A stretch of 61,190 bases of DNA from Sphaerisporangium melleum (GTDB taxonomy: Bacteria > Actinomycetota > Actinomycetes > Streptosporangiales > Streptosporangiaceae): positions 1 to 61,190 of the forward strand of contig NZ_BMNT01000048.1 in assembly GCF_014646695.1 (NCBI RefSeq), written 5' to 3'. Position numbers and translations under genes: made by a program. Below the pieces are notes generated by a model, which searched no databases, had not been told where the DNA came from, and saw nothing but the letters and a program-made list of their open reading frames with translations. Shown here in pieces: positions 34,301-43,200 of this stretch (positions are counted from its first letter, which is position 1; each line of letters begins with the position of its first letter).

Positions 34301-35722
34301 TCAGATGACCCCGGCGAGGCTGCGGACCGTGAGCCCCGCACCGAGGACGACCACCAGTGCGGCCGTGCCGAGCGGGGCGAGCGCGGCGATCCGGGCCGTC
34401 CATCCATTGCGGGCCACGGCCAGCCGGTCGAGGCGGGCGGCCAGCTTCACCAGCAGCAGTCCGGTGACCGTGAGCGTGGCGGCCAGGCCGAGCCCATAGG
34501 CTCCGACCAGGGCGACACCGAACCAGGTGCGGCCGAGCGCCGCCGCGCCGAGCAGCACGATCAGCGCCGACGGGCTCGGCACCAGGCCGCCGGCCACGCC
34601 GATTCCGATCAGCGAGGAATGGCCGTGTCCATGCCCATGGCCATGCCCATGGGCGTGTCCATGCCCATGGCCCGGATTGTCGCCGGGGCGGAGGGCGGAG
34701 CGGAGGAGGCCGAGGCCGACGAGGCCGATGAGCAGGCCGCTGGCGAGGCCGAGCCAGGACAGCACCGACTCCCCGGCCACGGTCGTGAGGGCGCTGATCA
34801 GCAGGCCCACCACCAGTACGCCGGCCGTGTGCGTCGCGGTGACCGTGGCTCCGACGACCAGGGCGTCACGCGGACGTCCCCGGCGGCCGGCCAGGTAGGC
34901 CGCCATGATGGTCTTGCCGTGCCCGGGCGCCAGGGCGTGCCCGGCGCCGAGCACGATCGCGAGCAGGACGGCGAGCAGGCCGAGCGGCACGGTGAGCGTC
35001 GACCTGCCGACCAGGCCGGTGAAGGTGCGGTCCACCGCTTCGAGTGCCTCGCCGACGGGGCCGCCGACGCCGAAGACGGCACCACCGCCGATGCTCGTCC
35101 CACCCCGGCCGGCGCGGTCGCCTTCCTGGGGGAGGCCGGGAACCGCCGGGCCCGTCCCCGCGACATGGAGGGTCACCGAACGCTGGTCGAGCGGGTCGGC
35201 GAGCAGGTCCGCGGGGTACCTGCGCAGCTCGTCGCTCGAACTGACCGCGGGGACCGGCGGCCGGTCGAGCCGTACCCCGCGGGAGACGGCGGTGATCTCC
35301 CGCCAGCCGATGCGCTCGCCGAGGAAGGCATCGGCGAACACCACGGTGGACGAGACGGCCGCCGGGGCAGAAAGGGCACAGGTCAGGCGGCTGGTGCGCA
35401 GGCCACCCTGGCCGGCCTCGTACCGGAAGGCGGCCCGGCCCACCTGCCAGGGCACCTGCGCGCCGTCCACGGTCAATCGCTGGGCACGGGCGAGCGCCGC
35501 GCACGTGGTGGTGGCGTACGCGGCCGTCTCCTCGGCCGAGGCCGCGCCGGACCGGTCGGTGTCCACCTCCGGTGCCGCCTGGAGGGTCGGCAGCTCGGCG
35601 TAGTCGACGATGGCGGTGTTCTCCACGCGGTCCGGCAAAATCTTCAGGCCGTTGTAGTGGTTGACGGTGAAGTTGCCGAGCGGATGGGCCGCGACGACCG
35701 CGGCCAGCACCAGGGCGATCAT
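34301..35722 (-). CDS. NicO/RcnA-type nickel or cobalt transporter with His-rich loop
   Basis: The product is 473 residues from ATG at 35722, overlapping the TPR gene stop (ATGA) with GAGG upstream. After a short signal-like segment comes HPLGNFTVNHYNGL and a periplasmic domain of about 200 residues. A membrane domain with six or more helices follows, containing LAPGHGKTIMAAYLAGRRG, the conserved HGK loop of the NicO family. A His/Gly tract (HGHGHAHGHGHGHGHGH) sits in a loop between helices and should bind metal. These proteins export or import Ni/Co. The operon with a DUF4331 protein and a TPR protein, all next to sigK, suggests metal or redox stress. Confidence 0.9.
   Translation of the reverse strand: MIALVLAAVVAAHPLGNFTVNHYNGLKILPDRVENTAIVDYAELPTLQAAPEVDTDRSGAASAEETAAYATTTCAALARAQRLTVDGAQVPWQVGRAAFRYEAGQGGLRTSRLTCALSAPAAVSSTVVFADAFLGERIGWREITAVSRGVRLDRPPVPAVSSSDELRRYPADLLADPLDQRSVTLHVAGTGPAVPGLPQEGDRAGRGGTSIGGGAVFGVGGPVGEALEAVDRTFTGLVGRSTLTVPLGLLAVLLAIVLGAGHALAPGHGKTIMAAYLAGRRGRPRDALVVGATVTATHTAGVLVVGLLISALTTVAGESVLSWLGLASGLLIGLVGLGLLRSALRPGDNPGHGHGHAHGHGHGHGHGHSSLIGIGVAGGLVPSPSALIVLLGAAALGRTWFGVALVGAYGLGLAATLTVTGLLLVKLAARLDRLAVARNGWTARIAALAPLGTAALVVVLGAGLTVRSLAGVI
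34619..34674 (-). repeat. Short repeats coding for a His-Gly metal-binding tract
   Basis: CATGCC/CATGGC-type hexamers repeat through this stretch, and a unit of about 18 bp (GTGTCCATGCCCATGGCC) occurs twice. It codes for alternating His and Gly in a transporter loop and could vary in length by slippage. Confidence 0.7.
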
Positions 35723-37053
35723 GAGAACCTCGCGAGGGCGGGCAGCTTCGGGTCGAAGCGCGGGTTGTCCGCCTTGGCCTTGGAGAACGAGCGGCCGGAG
35801 CCGCGCCCGAGCGCCCGCTCGATCGTGCCGCGGTGGTGCAGGAACAGCGCGTTGCGCCAGCCACGCGCGGTGGCCTTCTTCGCGTACGGCAGGGCCCGCG
35901 CGGACCGCCCGGCCTTGTGCAGCGCCCAGGCCAGGGCGTCCGCGGCGACCATGTTGGGGTTCCTTGCGTACTCGGCCTCGGCGTGCCGGACCGCCTGCGC
36001 CGGCGAGCCGTGGTCGGCCTCGAACTCCGCCCAGGTCAGATCGTCGCGCACCCCGTTCGCGGCCATCAGCGTCTTCTGCGCGCGCAGCATCCGCCACTGC
36101 TCCCCGGGGTCCCGGCCCAGCTTCAGCAGCACCTCGCCGTACTCGATGACGTACTGAGCGAGGGGGAGGCGCGCCACCACGTCCGCGTAGCCCGCGGCGG
36201 CCTGGTCGAGCCGTCCGCCGAGTGCCGCCACGCGGGCCCGGCCGGCGAGCGCCGGGACGTACTGCGGCACGGCCCGCAACGCCTCGTCGTACCGCCGCTC
36301 GGCCCGGCGAAGGTCTCCGCGGCGCAGGGCCAGCTCGCCGAGGTAGTACTGGCAGTACGCGATGTCGTGTGGGTCGAACGCGTCGCGCAGCGCCGCCTCC
36401 AGCAGCTCGCCCGCCCGGCGTACGTCACCGCGCAGTTCGGCGTCGTAGGAGGCGCGGGTGAAGGAGGCGACGCCCGGTTTGAGGTCCATCATCCGCTGGA
36501 CGGCCTCGGAGGCCTGCCGGTACTCGCCGAGCTGGGTGTGCGCGTCGGTCAGCACGCCGTAGGCCGCCGCCCCGTACGGGTTGACGGCGGTCGCCCGCCG
36601 CGCCAGCCGCACGGCCTGGGCGAACTCGTGGCGTCCTGCGGCCAGCGCGGCCTGCCCGGTGAGGACGGCGGCGTCGTCCGGGGCCAGCGCGGCGGCCCGG
36701 CCCAGCGCCGCCTCGGCCTTGGCGTAGGAGGAGGGGTCGGCGGTGACCCTGGCCTGCTCGACGTACGCCGCGCCGAGCGAGGCCCACGCCTGGTGGTCAC
36801 CGGGCAGCCGCTTCAGCCTGGCCCGCAGGCCGGTCACCGCCTGGGCGAGACCGGCGGACGAGACCGGGGTCTCGGCGTACGCGCCCGCCGCCGGGGCGAT
36901 CGCGGCAGGGGTGGTGGCGGCGTCCCGGCCGGCGGGCGGGAGCAGCGTCGCGCCGGCCGCGACCGCCAGCGCGCCCGCACCGGCCAGGACGGCCGTCCGG
37001 ACCCACCCGCGAGGTGTCCTGATCCGCCGGGGAGGGCGGTCGGGATCGGACAT
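35719..37053 (-). CDS. Membrane-anchored TPR protein
   Basis: The product is 444 residues. It has a basic N-terminus, one membrane segment (AVLAGAGALAVAAGATLL) and then about ten tetratricopeptide-like helical pairs from residue 75 to the end (AWASLGAAYVEQARV, AEAALGRAAALAPDDAAVLT, YYLGELALRRGDLRRAERRY). TPR repeats serve as protein-binding scaffolds. Lying between DUF4331 and NicO genes, it may assemble an envelope complex with them. It is coupled to the transporter gene by an ATGA overlap. No enzymatic domain is present. Confidence 0.9.
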   Translation of the reverse strand: MSDPDRPPRRIRTPRGWVRTAVLAGAGALAVAAGATLLPPAGRDAATTPAAIAPAAGAYAETPVSSAGLAQAVTGLRARLKRLPGDHQAWASLGAAYVEQARVTADPSSYAKAEAALGRAAALAPDDAAVLTGQAALAAGRHEFAQAVRLARRATAVNPYGAAAYGVLTDAHTQLGEYRQASEAVQRMMDLKPGVASFTRASYDAELRGDVRRAGELLEAALRDAFDPHDIAYCQYYLGELALRRGDLRRAERRYDEALRAVPQYVPALAGRARVAALGGRLDQAAAGYADVVARLPLAQYVIEYGEVLLKLGRDPGEQWRMLRAQKTLMAANGVRDDLTWAEFEADHGSPAQAVRHAEAEYARNPNMVAADALAWALHKAGRSARALPYAKKATARGWRNALFLHHRGTIERALGRGSGRSFSKAKADNPRFDPKLPALARFS

Positions 37054-37106
37054 GGTGGTTCTCCTGATGGTTGCGTGGTGGTTCGCGGGCCGGCCGGCCG
37101 TGCGGC

Positions 37107-38498
37107 TCAGCGCTGCTGGTTGACGGCGGCGGTGTGCGGCAGCGGGACGTACGGGAAGCGGCCCTCCAGCGGCCGGTCGTTCTCGTTGACCTGGTCGCCG
37201 GTGGCCAGGGCCTGGACCAGCTCGCCCGACTGCGCGGCGCCCTCGACGGCCTGCAGCGAGATGTCCACCACGTCGTCGCCGAGGCGGCGGCCGTTCGGGA
37301 AGCCCTGCAGGTCACCGGCGAGCACGCCGAGCCGGTTGGGGTCACGGGCGGGCGGGACGGCCATGTTCAGCCGCAGCATCTCCGAGGGCCGGAAGGCGCG
37401 GGCGCGCGCGTCCCTGTTGAGGAGCTGCGAGTTCAGGTCGGCCTTGATGGGGCCGTTGGCCTTGGCGATACCGGTCAGGAAGATCTCGACGAGGTCGGCG
37501 CGCGGGGTCTTGGGCGCGGGGATCTTGTAGATGGCCTCGATCAGCTTGGGCAGCTCGGGCTTGGTGACCCGCTGGACGACGGCGGCGATGCCGGCGTCCT
37601 TGTCCGGGCTGATGGCGTTGAAGGTGTCCTTCAGACCGGCCGGGAGGACCACCTCGTTGACCAGCGGGTTCCCCAGCCGCGACACCTGGCGGTAGCCGCC
37701 CGGGCTCCACTTGTCGGTGGTGCTCCAGACGCCGACGACCGGGTTGCGGCGCGCGTCGCCGTTCAGCGCCAGCTCGTGCTTGGGCACCTGGAGGGCGATG
37801 CTGTGCACGTTGTACCCCTTGAGGGTGTCCTGTCCGACCTCCGACAGGTCACCGCCGTACAGCAGGTCGAAGACGCGCAGGTCGAGGAAGAACGGGTCGT
37901 CGGCCTGGCCGGCGAAGGTGCGGCCGCCGTTCGGCAGCCCCTTGACGGACTGCGCGCGTAGCGTCGCGTAGTCGGGCATGGACGCGGCGCCGGTGTTGGA
38001 GGGGGCGACGACGCCGTTCCTGACCAGGGTCACCGCGCCGCGGCGGGTGAACTTCCTGAGCGTGTAGCGCTGGCGGAACAGCAGGTTCTCGTCGTCGATG
38101 GAGGTGACCTGGCCGTTGTTGTAGAGGAAGGTCGTGGTGCCGCGCCGGTCCTCGTCGCGGAAGGTCCACTGGTAGACGACGTCCGGCTTGGCGTCGCCAT
38201 CGTTGTCGATCTTGATGTTGTAGCGGGACCGGGTGTCGAAGGTGTAGAAGTTCGGCCCGCCGGTCGGCTCCTCGAAGGGAAGCCAGTTGGCGATCAGCGT
38301 CACGGTCTCCGGCCTGTCGGGGCTGGTGAACGCGTACAGGTCGGTGTTGTCGTTGCGCGGGTCCCCCGCGATGAGCGGGGCCTCGCGGTGCGAGGACGCG
38401 CCGCTGGTCTCGGGACGGAGAAGGGCGAGCGAGGAGGCGGACAGCGCTCCCGCGACGCCGAGCGCGATAAGGGCTCGCCGGTTGATCCGGAGCTCCAT
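37107..38498 (-). CDS. Secreted DUF4331 protein
   Basis: The product is 463 residues. The N-terminus (MELRINRRALIALGVAGALS) is a signal sequence with a twin-Arg-like start, and SSHREAPLIAGDPRNDNTDL is the hallmark of DUF4331. Further family segments are TDLYAFTSPDRPETVTLIAN and NFYTFDTRSRYNIKIDNDGD. The protein should be extracellular or cell-wall associated, with many Asp/Asn residues that could bind metal or form a beta-propeller surface. Its function is not established. It is the first gene of the DUF4331-TPR-NicO operon, which has a SigK-type promoter at 38586-38609. Confidence 0.92.
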   Translation of the reverse strand: MELRINRRALIALGVAGALSASSLALLRPETSGASSHREAPLIAGDPRNDNTDLYAFTSPDRPETVTLIANWLPFEEPTGGPNFYTFDTRSRYNIKIDNDGDAKPDVVYQWTFRDEDRRGTTTFLYNNGQVTSIDDENLLFRQRYTLRKFTRRGAVTLVRNGVVAPSNTGAASMPDYATLRAQSVKGLPNGGRTFAGQADDPFFLDLRVFDLLYGGDLSEVGQDTLKGYNVHSIALQVPKHELALNGDARRNPVVGVWSTTDKWSPGGYRQVSRLGNPLVNEVVLPAGLKDTFNAISPDKDAGIAAVVQRVTKPELPKLIEAIYKIPAPKTPRADLVEIFLTGIAKANGPIKADLNSQLLNRDARARAFRPSEMLRLNMAVPPARDPNRLGVLAGDLQGFPNGRRLGDDVVDISLQAVEGAAQSGELVQALATGDQVNENDRPLEGRFPYVPLPHTAAVNQQR

Positions 38499-38585
38499 GT
38501 CGGAGAAGGTCCTTTCGGCGGCCGGTCGGCGTACGACCGGGCGTTGGCTGAGCGGAGAGGTCCGGCCGGGATCCTCATCCGGGCA

Positions 38586-38609
38586 TACGCAGCCGCGGCC
38601 GGTTCGGAT
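38586..38609 (-). promoter_or_regulatory. SigK-type promoter of the DUF4331-TPR-NicO operon
   Basis: On the minus strand ATCC (plus 38606-38609) is followed after 12 nt by GCTGCGTA (plus 38586-38593), the same elements and spacing as before sigK. It lies about 90 nt before the DUF4331 start. Confidence 0.6.
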
Positions 38610-38711
38610 TGGTCATCGGGCCGATCTTTTTAAAAAATCCCCGCCACACCCGAAAGTCGCCCGCCGCGTCGCCCACCACGGGACGCCGCCCTCGCGTGGC
38701 CGCCGGCCGGG

Positions 38712-39320
38712 CTAGTGCGGCAGGCGCAGGCCGGCGATGAGGAGGGCGACCAGCCGGCGCGCGTCGTAGCCGGGGTCGCTGTCCGCGCCGATGCAGAGGT
38801 TGCCGACGCCGCGCATGAGCTCCTCGGCCCGGTAGCCGGCGCGGATCTCGCCGGAGGCGACGGCGGCGTCGAGCAACCGGGTGCACACGGGCACGAGGTT
38901 GTCCAGGAAGTAGGCGTGCAGCGCCTGGAAGCCGGTGGTGTCCGTCCTGTCCGCCCTGTCGGCGAGCAGCACGTCGGCGAGCCGGTGCTTGGTGACCAGG
39001 AAGTCGACGAACAGGTCGATCCATCGCTCCAGCGCGGCGTAGGGCGTCGCACTGGTCGCCAGCAGGGCCGGACCGGCCTCGGCGCAGGCCTCGATCTGGT
39101 GCCGGTACACGGCGATGATGAGGTCCGCCCTGGTCGGGAAGTGGCGGTAGATCGTGGCCGTCCCGACGCCGGCCTTGGCCGCGATGTCGCGCACCGGCGC
39201 GTCGACGCCCTTGGTGACGAAGATCGCGGCGGCCGCGTCGAGCAGGGCCTTTTCGTTGCGCCGGGCGTCCGCACGCTTGGGCCGGGCCGCGCCCCCTTCG
39301 CATCGGTCGCCGTGATCCAT
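38712..39320 (-). CDS. TetR-family repressor
   Basis: The product is 202 residues from ATG at 39320, with GGAAGGAA upstream. The N-terminal HTH is ALLDAAAAIFVTKGVDAPVR followed by IAAKAGVGTATIYRHFPTRA. The C-terminal helical domain shows SBP-type ligand-domain features (LVALLIAGLRLPH at the end). It is divergent from an aldo/keto reductase, and the 157-bp gap carries two similar dyads, CGGGACATCGTTCCG and CGGGACAACGTTCCG. Repression of both genes, relieved by the reductase's substrate or a related aldehyde or quinone, is a reasonable inference. Confidence 0.93.
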   Translation of the reverse strand: MDHGDRCEGGAARPKRADARRNEKALLDAAAAIFVTKGVDAPVRDIAAKAGVGTATIYRHFPTRADLIIAVYRHQIEACAEAGPALLATSATPYAALERWIDLFVDFLVTKHRLADVLLADRADRTDTTGFQALHAYFLDNLVPVCTRLLDAAVASGEIRAGYRAEELMRGVGNLCIGADSDPGYDARRLVALLIAGLRLPH

Positions 39321-39353
39321 CGTGCCGTTCCTTCCACCACCGGGATTGCTAAA

Positions 39354-39393
39354 CGGGACATCGTTCCGTATCGTCAATCGGGACAACGTTCCG
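39354..39393. promoter_or_regulatory. Pair of TetR operator-like dyads
   Basis: CGGGACATCGTTCCG (39354-39368) and CGGGACAACGTTCCG (39379-39393) differ at one base and are 25 bp apart, a little over two helical turns. Each is an imperfect palindrome of CGG(G/A)AC half-sites. They lie in the tetR/reductase divergent gap. Confidence 0.6.
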
Positions 39394-39477
39394 GTTAACC
39401 ATGATGCCATGAGCGACGGCTCGGCGACAGGCGGGCGTTGTGAGCACGCATTCCCCACTCCCTGAGGAGACACCGTC

Positions 39478-40497
39478 ATGCAGTACCGCACCCTGGGCCG
39501 CACCGGCGTACAGGTCAGCACCCTCTCGCTCGGCGCCATGAACTTCGGCGCGATCGGCCGCACCCTCCAGGAGGACGCCACCGCGATCATCGACGCCGCC
39601 CTCGAAGCCGGGATCAATCTCATCGACACCGCCGACCGGTACAGCCAGGGCGAGTCGGAGGAGATCGTCGGCAAGGCCATCGCGGGCCGCCGCGACGACA
39701 TCGTGCTGGCCACGAAGGCGGCCCTGCCGATGGGCGACGAGCGCAACCACAAGGGCGGCTCGCGCCGCTGGCTGTACACCGCGCTGGACGACAGCCTGCG
39801 CCGCCTCGGCGTCGACCACGTCGATCTGTACCAGATCCACCGGTGGGACCCGACCAGCAGCGACGAGGAGACGCTGTCGGCGCTGACCGACCTGCAGCGC
39901 GCCGGGAAGATCCGCTACTTCGGCTCCTCGACCTTCCCGGCGTACCGCATCGTGCAGGCCCAGTGGGCCGCCCGGGACAACCACCTCGGCCGGTACGTCA
40001 CCGAGCAGCCCGGCTACTCGATCCTGCAGCGCGGGGTCGAGACCCACGTCCTGCCGGTGACCGAGCAGTACGGGCTCGGCGTGCTGGTGTGGAGCCCGCT
40101 CGCCTCGGGCTGGCTGTCCGGCGCGGTGCGCGAGGGCCGGGAGATCACCACGCACCGCTCGGCCGTCCTGCCGGAGCGCTTCGACCTGTCCCTCCCGGCC
40201 AACCGTGCCCGGCTCGACGCGGTGGAGCGGCTGGCGAAGGTCGCCGACGAGGCCGGGCTGACGATGATCCAGCTCGCGCTCGGCTTCGTGAACGCCCACC
40301 CCGCCGTGACCAGCGCGATCATCGGCCCTCGCACGCTGGACCACCTGCACTCGCAGCTCGCCGCCGCGGACACGGTGCTGCCGGCCGATGTCCTCGACGC
40401 CATCGACGCGATCGTCACGCCGGGCGTCGACCTCGCCCCCGAAGAGAAGTACGACACCCCGCCCGCCCTGCTCGACCCGTCGCTGCGCCGCCGCTGA
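39478..40497 (+). CDS. Aldo/keto reductase
   Basis: The product is 339 residues and begins QYRTLGRTGVQVSTLSLGAM. The catalytic tetrad is visible: Asp and Tyr in NLIDTADRYSQGESEE, Lys in VLATKAALP and His in DLYQIHRWD. The C-terminal NADPH site contains AIIGPRTLDHL. It should be a cytoplasmic NADPH-dependent TIM-barrel enzyme reducing aldehydes or ketones. It is controlled by the divergent TetR repressor (inference from the operator pair). A CoA-binding protein gene follows 75 nt later. Confidence 0.93.
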   Translation: MQYRTLGRTGVQVSTLSLGAMNFGAIGRTLQEDATAIIDAALEAGINLIDTADRYSQGESEEIVGKAIAGRRDDIVLATKAALPMGDERNHKGGSRRWLYTALDDSLRRLGVDHVDLYQIHRWDPTSSDEETLSALTDLQRAGKIRYFGSSTFPAYRIVQAQWAARDNHLGRYVTEQPGYSILQRGVETHVLPVTEQYGLGVLVWSPLASGWLSGAVREGREITTHRSAVLPERFDLSLPANRARLDAVERLAKVADEAGLTMIQLALGFVNAHPAVTSAIIGPRTLDHLHSQLAAADTVLPADVLDAIDAIVTPGVDLAPEEKYDTPPALLDPSLRRR

Positions 40498-40572
40498 CCG
40501 CCTCGGCCGGCCGCGCGGCGGGCGTCCGGCACGAAACGGGGGCCGTCGCCGGGCTGCACCGGTGACGTCATC

Positions 40573-41040
40573 GTGCGGGAAACGGGAAGCGGTGCGGCGC
40601 CTGTCGTGTTGACGATGGGCGTGGACGATCGTTTCGCGGATGAGCGTGTCATCAAGCGGTTGCTGAACGAGTCGCAGATCTGGGCCTTCGTCGGGCTCGG
40701 CGACGATCCGGGCCGGACGGTCTACCAGCAGGCGCGCCTGCTGCAGCAGAGGGGCAAGCGGATCGTCCCGATCCATCCGGCGGCCAGGACGGTGCTGGGT
40801 GAGCAAGGATACGCCTCGCTGGCCGAGGTACCGGTCAAAGTCGACGTCGTCGGCGTGTACCGGCGGACGGAGTTCGCCGGGCAGGCGGTCGACGAGGCGA
40901 TCGCGGCCCGCGCCGGCGCCGTCTGGCTCCCGCTGGACGTCATCGACGAGGCCGCCGCCCAGCGCGCCCTCGACGCCGGCCTCGACGTGGTGATGAACCG
41001 CTGCCCCGGAGTCGAATGGGTCCTGCGCGGAGGCGCCTGA
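40573..41040 (+). CDS. CoA-binding domain protein (YccU-like)
   Basis: The product is 155 residues from GTG at 40573; starts at ATG 40615 or GTG 40621 would better match the family's usual length of about 140. The Rossmann-like core reads IWAFVGLGDDPGRTVYQQAR, IVPIHPAARTVLGEQGY, VDVVGVYRRTEF, GAVWLPLDVIDEAAAQRAL and VMNRCPGVEW, all typical of CoA_binding_2. Ligand and function are unsettled for this family. It follows the aldo/keto reductase in the same direction and may share its transcript. Confidence 0.85.
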   Translation: MRETGSGAAPVVLTMGVDDRFADERVIKRLLNESQIWAFVGLGDDPGRTVYQQARLLQQRGKRIVPIHPAARTVLGEQGYASLAEVPVKVDVVGVYRRTEFAGQAVDEAIAARAGAVWLPLDVIDEAAAQRALDAGLDVVMNRCPGVEWVLRGGA

Positions 41041-41159
41041 CGATGCCATCGACGCGGGCGATCGCCGCTTCGCGCAAGGGGAGCGGACGGGGCCGCGTAC
41101 GAGGGTGATCGCCGTCGATCACCCGAGGCCCGATGCCGGCCGGGACGGAGGGTGGCGGC

Positions 41160-41642
41160 CTACTCCGTGGCCGGCGTCATGTGGCCCCTGCGGCGCAGAA
41201 CGACGCCGCCGACGAGGGCCAGGAGAGCTGCGACCAGGGTCAGCGCGAAGAGCACGATCATCGGGTTGACCCAGGGCGGCACGAGGTCGTAGGCGGTCCC
41301 GCCGTCCCACAGGCAGGTCGCGGCCACCGGGAAACCGTAATGGGTCGCGACGCGGACGAACTCGCCGTGCGCGTACACCTCCGCGGGTGCGGCGGCCGCC
41401 GCGCACATCTGATCGGGGTCGAGCACGTAGATGCCGGACCCGATGCCCCACGCCCAGCAGAGCGCGACGCCGAGGGCGGACATCGCGGCGAGTTCGGCCA
41501 GCGGTTTCGCCGCCAGGACCTCCGCCGCCGAAGGCGGCCGTCCCCTGAGCAGCGTCCGTACCCCGCGCAGCACGAGCCGGATGGCCAGCACGAGGAAGAC
41601 CAGAGGCGCGACGAGCAGAGAGCCGACCATGATCTCAAGCAT
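41160..41642 (-). CDS. Small membrane protein
   Basis: The product is 160 residues from ATG at 41642, with an AAGGGA site nine nt upstream; the longer frame is antisense-like. Three hydrophobic helices are visible (VGSLLVAPLVFLVLAIRLVL, LAAMSALGVALCWAWGIGS, MIVLFALTLVAALLALVGGV). An external loop of about 50 residues between helices 2 and 3 contains Cys in DPDQMCAAA and ATCLWDGG, possibly a disulfide. It overlaps the end of the MFS gene by eight nt and is probably co-transcribed. No family was recognised. Confidence 0.75.
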   Translation of the reverse strand: MLEIMVGSLLVAPLVFLVLAIRLVLRGVRTLLRGRPPSAAEVLAAKPLAELAAMSALGVALCWAWGIGSGIYVLDPDQMCAAAAAPAEVYAHGEFVRVATHYGFPVAATCLWDGGTAYDLVPPWVNPMIVLFALTLVAALLALVGGVVLRRRGHMTPATE

Positions 41643-43200
41643 TTGCGCCCGTCCCTTCCCGTGATTCGTGCCGATCGCGCAGGTCCTGCGGGTCGTGCCC
41701 GACCTGCGGGTGGTGCAGGCCACGCCGGGTCTGCGGGTTGTGCCGGGCTTGCGGGTCGTCCCGGTCGTGCGCATGTCGTCCGGGTGGTCGTACGGCGGCG
41801 GCGGAGAGGACCGCGACCACGGCGAGGCCGAGCAGGGCCGCGTTCGCTCCGTGGCTGCCGATGTCGAACAGGCGGCCGACGGCGAGACCGCCCACCAGTG
41901 CCATCGCGCCCGACAGGAAGCTGAGCAGCCCGAAGTACGTGCCGAAGCGTCCGGACGGCGCGCGGCGCGTCACGGTCTGGAACAACGCCGCCTGTATCAG
42001 CCCGGAGGCCAGTCCGTGCAGCACGGCGGCCATGATGAGCAGGGCGATCGCCCCTGCGCCCTGCGGGACGCCCAGTGGCAGAACGCCGGCCGAGATGACG
42101 CGAGCCGGCGGGCCGCCGGCCAGTGGAATGCCCCCGGGAGGGAGGGCGAGGAGGATCAGGTAACCCGCTCCGGCGCAGAGCAGCCCGCTTCTGAGTACCC
42201 AGGGACGCTCGGCGGCCCGGCCGCCTGCGGCGCACCAGGGCTGAACGGCGGCGGTGGCGATCGCGACCACGCAGAAGAACAGGGTGCTCGCCTGCCCGCC
42301 GACCTCCTTGAGCGGGACCACGGTCACGACCTGATCGGCGAGCAGCGTGCTCGGCGCCACCGTCGCGGCGAAGATGAGGAACCGCCGGTCACGGAGCACC
42401 GCCGACGTGCGCTGCAACGGCCCGCCGGAGCGGCTGGTGCGGAGCGTGGCCAAGGTGCGGCGGAACGACCCGGCAAGGTGGCCGTTGCCGGCTCGCGCTT
42501 CCGTGGCGGCGCCGCGTGCCCGGTCCGGCGCCGGGCATCGGACGCCGGCGTGGAGCGGGCAGGATGCGTCGCGGGCCCGTGTTCGTCTCGCGGCCCGGTA
42601 CGTGCCGCCGCGTGCCGGGCGGAGGAACAGGAAGATGAGGGCTGCGGTCCCCCAAGCGACCACCGCCAGCGCCGCCAGGGTCCCGAATCCGCCGGCGGTG
42701 AGCAGGAGCAGCCCTGCCGGTGGCCCGGCCACCGCACCGACCTGCCCGGCCATCAGGTAGGCCGCGAAGCCCCGGGAACGGCGCGCCCGTGCCACGCCGG
42801 CCAGCAAGGACTGAGCGGACGGGTGGAACAGGGCTCCGCCGGCCGCGAGCACAACCGCGGCGACGAGGAGCCCGCCGAGACCGTTGGCCGTGCCCAGAAG
42901 CGCGAACCCGGCCGCGCGGAGGGCGCATGCCAGCGATCCGGCCCGCCCGGGTCCGATCGTGTCGGTGATCGCGCCCGCCGGCAGGAACAGCATGTACTGG
43001 ACGGCGACTCGCAGGCCGAGCACCAGGCCGATGGTTCCGGCGAGCAGGCCCAGGTCGTGGCGCAGGTGCGTGACCAGGTGCGCCATGACGGCGAAGAAGC
43101 CGATCGATATGGCCAGTTGCACGACGATGACGATCACGATCACCCTGCGCCCAGCGGCCGGGGCTCCGCTCTCTTCGCATTCGTCGGGGTCGGGTGTCAT
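41635..43200 (-). CDS. MFS transporter with repetitive charged tail
   Basis: The product is 521 residues with 12 predicted helices. AGAITDTIGPGRAG is the motif A loop, and ALFHPSAQSLLAGVARARRS is typical of drug/multi-substrate efflux members. A long cytoplasmic loop with Arg/Ala-rich sequence lies between helices 6 and 7. The last 45 residues repeat DPQ-RH-like units (DDPQARHNPQTRRGLHHPQ). The gene overlaps the small membrane protein gene downstream. The substrate is unknown. Confidence 0.88.
   Translation of the reverse strand: MTPDPDECEESGAPAAGRRVIVIVIVVQLAISIGFFAVMAHLVTHLRHDLGLLAGTIGLVLGLRVAVQYMLFLPAGAITDTIGPGRAGSLACALRAAGFALLGTANGLGGLLVAAVVLAAGGALFHPSAQSLLAGVARARRSRGFAAYLMAGQVGAVAGPPAGLLLLTAGGFGTLAALAVVAWGTAALIFLFLRPARGGTYRAARRTRARDASCPLHAGVRCPAPDRARGAATEARAGNGHLAGSFRRTLATLRTSRSGGPLQRTSAVLRDRRFLIFAATVAPSTLLADQVVTVVPLKEVGGQASTLFFCVVAIATAAVQPWCAAGGRAAERPWVLRSGLLCAGAGYLILLALPPGGIPLAGGPPARVISAGVLPLGVPQGAGAIALLIMAAVLHGLASGLIQAALFQTVTRRAPSGRFGTYFGLLSFLSGAMALVGGLAVGRLFDIGSHGANAALLGLAVVAVLSAAAVRPPGRHAHDRDDPQARHNPQTRRGLHHPQVGHDPQDLRDRHESREGTGANA
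41690..41775 (-). repeat. Imperfect tandem repeats in the MFS tail
   Basis: Units close to CTGCGGGTCGTGCCCG recur about four times and code for the DPQ/RH-rich C-terminal tail. This is a local expansion within the gene and does not appear elsewhere in the window. Confidence 0.5.
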
